Shown here in pieces: positions 58,085 through 64,000 of a stretch of DNA of 64,000 bases. The notes beneath the pieces are model-generated. The model saw only the letters and a list, made by a program, of their open reading frames with translations. It searched no databases and had not been told where the DNA came from. Origin of the DNA: Lelliottia nimipressuralis (lineage in GTDB: Bacteria > Pseudomonadota > Gammaproteobacteria > Enterobacterales > Enterobacteriaceae); NCBI RefSeq assembly GCF_004115925.1, contig NZ_SDDX01000019.1, positions 1 through 64,000 of the forward strand, given 5' to 3'. How positions within the stretch are numbered: the stretch's first letter is position 1; each line of letters opens with the position of its first letter. Made by a program: the position numbers and the translations under genes.

Positions 58085-58951
58085 ATGTTATCGAAACAGG
58101 TCCCGCTCGGGATCTACGAAAAAGCACTCCCTGCCGGGGAGTGCTGGCGGGAGCGCCTGCAACTGGCGCGTCAGCTGGGGTTCGATTTTGTCGAAATGTC
58201 GGTGGATGAGACCGATCTTCGTCTCGCGCGTCTCGACTGGAGCCGTGAACAGCGGCTGGCGCTGGTCAATGCGGTAGCGGAAACGGGCGTGCGGGTGCCG
58301 TCAATGTGCTTAAGTGCGCACCGCCGTTTTCCGCTGGGCAGCGAAGATGACCAGATTCGTGACCAGGGGCTGGAGATCATGCGTAAAGCCATCACTTTCG
58401 CGCAGGATGTCGGGATTCGCGTTATCCAGCTGGCGGGCTATGACGTCTATTATCAGGAGGCCAATAACGAAACCCGCCGTCGTTTTCGTGAGGGGCTGAA
58501 GCAAAGCGTAGAAATGGCCAGCCGTGCCCAGGTGACGCTGGCGATGGAGATCATGGATTACCCGCTAATGAACTCCATCAGCAAAGCGCTGGGCTACGCG
58601 CACTATCTCAATAATCCGTGGTTCCAGATCTATCCTGATATCGGCAATCTCTCGGCGTGGGATAACGACGTACAAATGGAGTTGCAGGCAGGTTGCGGGC
58701 ATATCGTGGCTGTTCACGTCAAAGACACACGCCCCGGCGTATTCAAAAACGTACCGTTCGGCACCGGGGTGGTGGATTTCGAACAGTGCTTCCGGACACT
58801 CAAACAGAGCGGCTATTGCGGGCCTTATTTGATTGAGATGTGGAGCGAAACGGCAGACGACCCACTAGTCGAAGTGGCGAAAGCGCGCGACTGGGTTTGC
58901 GAGCGCATGGTGCGGGCGGGATTGCGGGAGGCGGCTCATGCAACAGCTTAA
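58085..58951 (+). CDS. ulaE: L-xylulose-5-phosphate 3-epimerase UlaE
   Basis: UlaE converts L-xylulose 5-phosphate to L-ribulose 5-phosphate. The 288-residue protein is a xylose-isomerase-like TIM barrel with metal ligands in [14 protein letters not shown] (Glu), [10 protein letters not shown] (Asp), and the C-terminal LIEMWSE (Glu), and the [11 protein letters not shown] segment. AAGGAG precedes the ATG. Its end overlaps ulaF by 14 bp, and it is a few residues longer than E. coli UlaE. Confidence 0.96.
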   Translation: MLSKQVPLGIYEKALPAGECWRERLQLARQLGFDFVEMSVDETDLRLARLDWSREQRLALVNAVAETGVRVPSMCLSAHRRFPLGSEDDQIRDQGLEIMRKAITFAQDVGIRVIQLAGYDVYYQEANNETRRRFREGLKQSVEMASRAQVTLAMEIMDYPLMNSISKALGYAHYLNNPWFQIYPDIGNLSAWDNDVQMELQAGCGHIVAVHVKDTRPGVFKNVPFGTGVVDFEQCFRTLKQSGYCGPYLIEMWSETADDPLVEVAKARDWVCERMVRAGLREAAHATA

Positions 58952-59624
58952 ACAGCAGGTCTATGACGCGAATAGGGATTTGCCGCGCTACGGCCTGGTG
59001 ACTTTTACCTGGGGCAACGTGAGTGCTATCGACCGCGTGCGCGGGCGGGTGGTCATCAAGCCAAGCGGGGTGGCGTATGACGTTATGCAGCCAGAGGATA
59101 TGGTGGTAGTGGATCTTGAGGGTAACGTTATCGAGGGGAGATGGAACCCTTCCTCGGATACGGCAACTCATCTGGCGCTGTACCGCCGCTATCCGACGCT
59201 CGGCGGCGTGGTGCATACCCACTCTACCCATGCGACAGCCTGGGCGCAGGCCGGGCTCGCTATCCCGGCACTCGGTACCACGCACGCAGACTATTTCTTC
59301 GGTGATATTCCCTGTACCCGGCCATTAACCGAAGCAGAAGTACAGGGTGAATATGAGCTGAATACGGGCAAGGTCATCATCGAGACGATAGGTGAGTGCG
59401 AGCCGCTGCATACGCCGGGGATTGTCGTCTGGCAGCACGGCCCGTTTGCGTGGGGCAAAAATGCTCACGAGGCGGTGCACAACGCGGTAGTGCTGGAAGA
59501 GGTGGCGAAGATGGCGTGGATTGCGCGCGGAATCAATCCGCAGCTACAGCCCATTGATCGCTATTTGATGAACAAGCACTATCTGCGCAAGCATGGCCCT
59601 GACGCTTATTACGGGCAGAAATAA
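58938..59624 (+). CDS. ulaF: L-ribulose-5-phosphate 4-epimerase UlaF
   Basis: UlaF makes D-xylulose 5-phosphate, which enters the pentose phosphate pathway. The 228-residue class II aldolase-like enzyme has the zinc ligands in [13 protein letters not shown] (H95, H97) and the third His in [11 protein letters not shown]. It overlaps ulaE by 14 bp, implying coupled translation, and is the last gene of the operon. It converges with yjfY. Confidence 0.97.
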   Translation: MQQLKQQVYDANRDLPRYGLVTFTWGNVSAIDRVRGRVVIKPSGVAYDVMQPEDMVVVDLEGNVIEGRWNPSSDTATHLALYRRYPTLGGVVHTHSTHATAWAQAGLAIPALGTTHADYFFGDIPCTRPLTEAEVQGEYELNTGKVIIETIGECEPLHTPGIVVWQHGPFAWGKNAHEAVHNAVVLEEVAKMAWIARGINPQLQPIDRYLMNKHYLRKHGPDAYYGQK

Positions 59625-59646
59625 AAAAAGCCCCCGGGCAGGGGGC
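59623..59646 (-). terminator. Terminator between yjfY and ulaF
   Basis: GCCCCC / GGGGGC with a five-base loop is followed on the minus strand by seven T, so it ends yjfY. There is no T tract on the plus strand, but the hairpin may still halt ulaF transcripts. Confidence 0.8.
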
Positions 59647-59702
59647 AAGTCAAACTATGGCTATGTTCTCGTTTTGGCTTTCCTGGTGCTAGCGTCAAAG
59701 TC

Positions 59703-59978
59703 TTATCGATAGATATCTGCGCTTGCATGCATATTGCCGTTGCTACCGGGCTCACGGGTCAAAATGACGTGGTAGTACTTTGCGCCCGATGCATCAGTCT
59801 CTTCATTCAGCGCCTGATCTGCTTCACTTTCGGTGGCGAAGTTATGGTTTATGTAAATTACGCCTAAGCTCTGCACATCATCCATATTTCTGGCCTGTCG
59901 ACCGTCGATCTTGATGGCTGCCATCGCGTTTGCACTGAGCAAAAGCGCAGCCAGAATGGCTATTACGATTTTTTTCAT
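59703..59978 (-). CDS. yjfY: Periplasmic DUF1471 protein YjfY
   Basis: A 91-residue protein with a signal peptide of about 20 residues (MKKIVIAILAALLLSANAMA) and a DUF1471 core: ARNMDDVQSLGVIYINHNF, then AKYYHVILTREPGSNGNMHASADIYR in part. Length and place between ulaF and rpsF match E. coli YjfY, whose function is unknown. It is divergent from rpsF. It is the third DUF1471 protein in this window, with yjfN and bsmA. Confidence 0.9.
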   Translation of the reverse strand: MKKIVIAILAALLLSANAMAAIKIDGRQARNMDDVQSLGVIYINHNFATESEADQALNEETDASGAKYYHVILTREPGSNGNMHASADIYR

Positions 59979-60257
59979 GATATGCGCTCCACGACTGCGT
60001 GCTGTGTGACGGTTTTCCTCTCCTTATTCGCCTGGGATAGGGTCTGATTAAAGTGTAATCGCTAATAGTGGGGGGAATGGCGACCATTTCTGATGCTGTT
60101 GTTCAAAAAAGTAGCGCTTTCCGATGTGTCTAATTTTAAATCATCCACTTAGGCCAGCTTTACGCTTTGTGCGAATTATTTGTGCAATCAGCTTGAGTTT
60201 ATGGGGGTTCGCAATTAGAATGACGCGTCAATTTTTCGGCCGCCCTTTAACACGTTC

Positions 60258-60716
<459 letters not shown>

Positions 60717-60722
60717 TTTCTG

Positions 60723-61269
<547 letters not shown>

Positions 61270-61298
61270 TCGGGCACGGTCCATTAATACGACTTTAA

Positions 61299-61760
<462 letters not shown>

Positions 61761-61783
61761 TTTTTTACTTAGTTAGCGTCTAA

Positions 61784-61814
61784 GCGCCGGCCTTGTGCCG
61801 GCGTTTTGTTTTTT
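61784..61814 (+). terminator. rplI operon terminator
   Basis: CGCCGGC / GCCGGCG with a five-base loop is followed by TTTTGTTTTTT. Confidence 0.92.
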
Positions 61815-61911
61815 AGCCCCGCCAGAATCACACCTCTCAACTTGTATGGTAGCTATTCCCGTCGCAATCCCTGATAATAATTGAAACGCTATTTTATCTT
61901 TGAGATTTGCT

Positions 61912-62847
61912 ATGGACGCCTCTCAGCCCGTATCCCTGTTTGCCCGTAAGAATATCGCCTACGCCAGCGCCACGCTCTGCTGCCTGCTGTGGGGAAGCTC
62001 TTATCCGGCGATCAAAAGCGGTTACGAACTTTTTCTGATCGCCACCGACGATATTCCGTCGAAAGTGGTCTTTGCCGGCTACCGTTTTCTCTTTGCAGGC
62101 CTACTACTGCTGATGTTTGCCCTCGCGCAACGCAAACCCATCGCCCGACTTACGCCACGGCAGTTTGGGCAGCTTACGCTGCTGGGCCTGACACAAACGT
62201 CAATCCAGTACGTTTTCTTCTATGTGGGCCTTGCGTACACGACCGGCGTGAAAGGGTCGATCATGAATGCGACCGGAACCTTCTTCAGCGTACTGCTCGC
62301 GCACTTTATTTATCAAAACGACAAGCTCAGCTATAACAAAACCATTGGCTGTATTCTGGGCTTTGCGGGCGTGATGCTGGTGAATTTCAACAGCGGATTA
62401 CTGGATTTTCACTTTGTCTGGAACGGCGATGGTTTTGTGGTGCTGGCGGCGTTCATCCTCTCGGCAGCCACGCTGTACGGGAAACGTATTTCGCAAACCG
62501 TAGATCCCACGGTAATGACCGGGTGGCAGCTGGCCATTGGCGGGCTGGTGCTGGTGGTAGGGGGCTACTCGACGGGTGGGCGGCTGGAAGTGCACAGCAC
62601 GGCTGCGGTGGCCGTTCTCGGCTATTTAACGCTGCTCTCGTCCGTGGCCTTTGCACTGTGGAGTATGCTGCTCAAAGTAAATCGGGTCAGCATGATAGCC
62701 CCCTTCAACTTTGTCATTCCCGTTGCCGGTACCGTGCTGTCCGCCATTTTCCTCGGGGAAAACATTCTGGATATCAAATACGCTATCGCGCTGGTACTGG
62801 TCTGTTCGGGGATCTGGTGGGTGAATAAGGCGAAAAAAACCGCCTGA
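61912..62847 (+). CDS. DMT/EamA-family transporter
   Basis: The 311-residue inner-membrane protein has about ten hydrophobic segments in two EamA repeats: the first opens ATLCCLLWGSSYPAIKSGYE and the second lies after about residue 165 (FVVLAAFILSAATLYGKRIS). The end carries the typical basic NKAKKTA. I start at the ATG 61912; an in-frame TTG four codons earlier is less likely. The substrate is unknown. E. coli has other genes (yjfZ, ytfA) between rplI and ytfB, so this is a lineage-specific neighbour. Confidence 0.85.
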   Translation: MDASQPVSLFARKNIAYASATLCCLLWGSSYPAIKSGYELFLIATDDIPSKVVFAGYRFLFAGLLLLMFALAQRKPIARLTPRQFGQLTLLGLTQTSIQYVFFYVGLAYTTGVKGSIMNATGTFFSVLLAHFIYQNDKLSYNKTIGCILGFAGVMLVNFNSGLLDFHFVWNGDGFVVLAAFILSAATLYGKRISQTVDPTVMTGWQLAIGGLVLVVGGYSTGGRLEVHSTAAVAVLGYLTLLSSVAFALWSMLLKVNRVSMIAPFNFVIPVAGTVLSAIFLGENILDIKYAIALVLVCSGIWWVNKAKKTA

Positions 62848-62881
62848 TGTGAACGCCCGGCCAGTGTGACCGGGCTTTCGG

Positions 62882-63526
62882 CTACTTCACGCGGATAAAG
62901 CTGCCGTTTGGCTCACGCATAAACAGCACCTGCTGGCCGCTGCCGGTATCAATCGTCAGCCCTGTCACCACGCCGCTGGCGTTCTGGCGAATCTGTACCA
63001 TCTGGCCATTCTGCAAATTACTCAGGGGTTTTCCTTCGCCTTCTACCTGCGCCATGGCGTACACATCGGTTGGTGGCAGATTATGGTCGCGGAAGAGCTG
63101 CGCCATGGTTTTACCCGGCTCGACGCGATAGGAGCGCCACTGCTGTTCAATACCGGTGGGCTGCTGCGCTTGCGACTGAACAGGCGCTGCGGCTTGTTCC
63201 TGCGGCTGCTCTTCCTGAATCGGTTCCGGGGAGACCGGCGCCACCTGGCCTGGATCGTTTGACGGCGTGACCAGCTGCGTTTGCATCGGCTGTTGATCGG
63301 GCTGTGGCCGCGACTGCGACTGAATATCTAACTGCGCATTACGCGTGACAGGCTGCGCATCGCTGCTGTCATCGCCAGAAGGAAGCAGGAACCCAATCAC
63401 CACCACCAGGGCGGCAATAATGATGCCTCTGCGATGGAAGGGCGGCAGCGGATCCATGATGCGAAAGTTGTCCGGCGCATGCCAGATTTTCGCCAGGGTA
63501 GGTTTCAGTTCAAATCGCCCGGGCAT
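62882..63526 (-). CDS. ytfB: Cell-division-associated protein YtfB (OapA family)
   Basis: YtfB is a membrane protein that binds septal peptidoglycan in E. coli. From the ATG at 63526 (GGAGGA upstream) it is 214 residues: a cytoplasmic start PGRFELKPTLAKIWHAPDNF, one membrane segment (RGIIIAALVVVIGFLLP, about 35-51), a Gln/Pro-rich periplasmic linker (about 60-130) and a C-terminal OapA/LysM-like domain (SYRVEPGKTMAQLFRDHNLP). It is divergent from fklB. Confidence 0.92.
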   Translation of the reverse strand: MPGRFELKPTLAKIWHAPDNFRIMDPLPPFHRRGIIIAALVVVIGFLLPSGDDSSDAQPVTRNAQLDIQSQSRPQPDQQPMQTQLVTPSNDPGQVAPVSPEPIQEEQPQEQAAAPVQSQAQQPTGIEQQWRSYRVEPGKTMAQLFRDHNLPPTDVYAMAQVEGEGKPLSNLQNGQMVQIRQNASGVVTGLTIDTGSGQQVLFMREPNGSFIRVK

Positions 63527-63759
63527 GGCTCTCCTCCTGCTCCGCATCATTATAATCCTGTCCTGAGAAGTATAGTCTGCTAACTGCCTGAATGGCGTAG
63601 TAAACCCGACTCGTGTGACTCACGTTTAGGAAAACACCTGGTCACCTCTATTGTTTCTGTTTCGGCGCAGTTTGTCATCTTAACTTAAGACAAAGTTTTA
63701 CCCATAAGGGCGTGGCTGATATGCTGCCCGCTACTTTAAATGTGATGGAAGGAAAACCC

Positions 63760-64000
63760 ATGACCACCCCGACTTTTGACACTATCGAAGCGCAGGCAAG
63801 CTACGGTATCGGTTTGCAGGTAGGACAGCAACTGAGCGAATCCGGCCTGGAAGGACTGTTACCTGAAGCACTGGTGGCGGGTATCGCTGACGCGCTGGAA
63901 GGCAAACACCCGGCTGTACCGGTAGACGTTGTACATCGCGCACTGCGTGAAGTTCACGAACGTGCGGATGCCGTTCGTCGCGAGCGTTTTGAAGAGATGG
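63760..64000 (+). CDS. fklB: Peptidyl-prolyl cis-trans isomerase FklB (partial)
   Basis: The first 80 codons are in the window and the rest lies beyond its right end. The start [21 protein letters not shown] and the following [20 protein letters not shown] match FklB (FKBP22), whose N-terminal helical domain makes the dimer; the FKBP catalytic domain is not visible. AAGGAAAA precedes the ATG. It is divergent from ytfB. Confidence 0.95.
   Translation, partial: MTTPTFDTIEAQASYGIGLQVGQQLSESGLEGLLPEALVAGIADALEGKHPAVPVDVVHRALREVHERADAVRRERFEEM

Overview
The window is an ordinary chromosomal segment of an enteric gammaproteobacterium (Enterobacteriaceae). The proteins are near-identical to, and ordered like, the 94-96 minute region of Escherichia coli. 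An Enterobacter-cloacae-like AmpC, an entericidin locus with an EcnR-type regulator and an AraC/LysE pair place it closer to Enterobacter, Lelliottia or Citrobacter than to E. coli. That placement is inferred from remembered protein families, not from a database search.

Layout. Positions 1-62 are the last bases of a 5S rRNA gene and its terminator, then tRNA-Phe (pheU) on the minus strand. An accessory AraC regulator and LysE exporter (606-2078) precede a minus-strand block for disulfide and fumarate metabolism (yjdC, dsbD, cutA, dcuA, aspA). Next come fxsA, yjeH, groES-groEL from a sigma-32 promoter, lipoprotein yjeI, and the EF-P system (epmB and efp here, epmA at 21.3 kb). The entericidin pair ecnA/ecnB with its LuxR-type regulator follows, then a guanidine-II riboswitch driving sugE/gdx, then blc, ampC and frdABCD on the minus strand. 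AmpC sits directly behind the frd terminator with no ampR, the E. coli type of attenuator arrangement.

From 22 to 46 kb lies the core mscM-psd, rsgA, orn, two tRNA-Gly genes, a datA-like cluster of DnaA boxes, queG, and the long plus-strand series nnr-tsaE-amiB-mutL-miaA-hfq-hflX-hflK-hflC-yjeT-purA-nsrR-rnr-rlmB. From 46 to 52 kb is a more variable stretch: an MHS-type transporter where E. coli has the yjfI-yjfC block, then aidB, a chemoreceptor with a flagellar-type promoter, and two DUF1471 genes. From 52 to 60 kb is yjfP and the complete L-ascorbate regulon (ulaR, ulaG, divergent ulaABCDEF). The last part holds yjfY, the ribosomal operon rpsF-priB-rpsR-rplI, an EamA transporter, ytfB and the truncated start of fklB.

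How the genes work together. DcuA imports aspartate or fumarate, AspA makes fumarate and Frd respires it, so aspA, dcuA and frd form an anaerobic unit. EpmB, EpmA and EF-P form a translation-rescue unit. TsaE, MiaA, QueG, RlmB and RsgA are RNA-modification or ribosome-maturation enzymes. Ula imports and breaks down ascorbate to a pentose-phosphate intermediate.

I found no phage, insertion sequence, CRISPR array, toxin-antitoxin pair or defence system, and no convincing undescribed system. The best second-look items are regulatory: the datA-like locus, the ampR-less ampC, the riboswitch, and leader hairpins in front of blc and ulaA.
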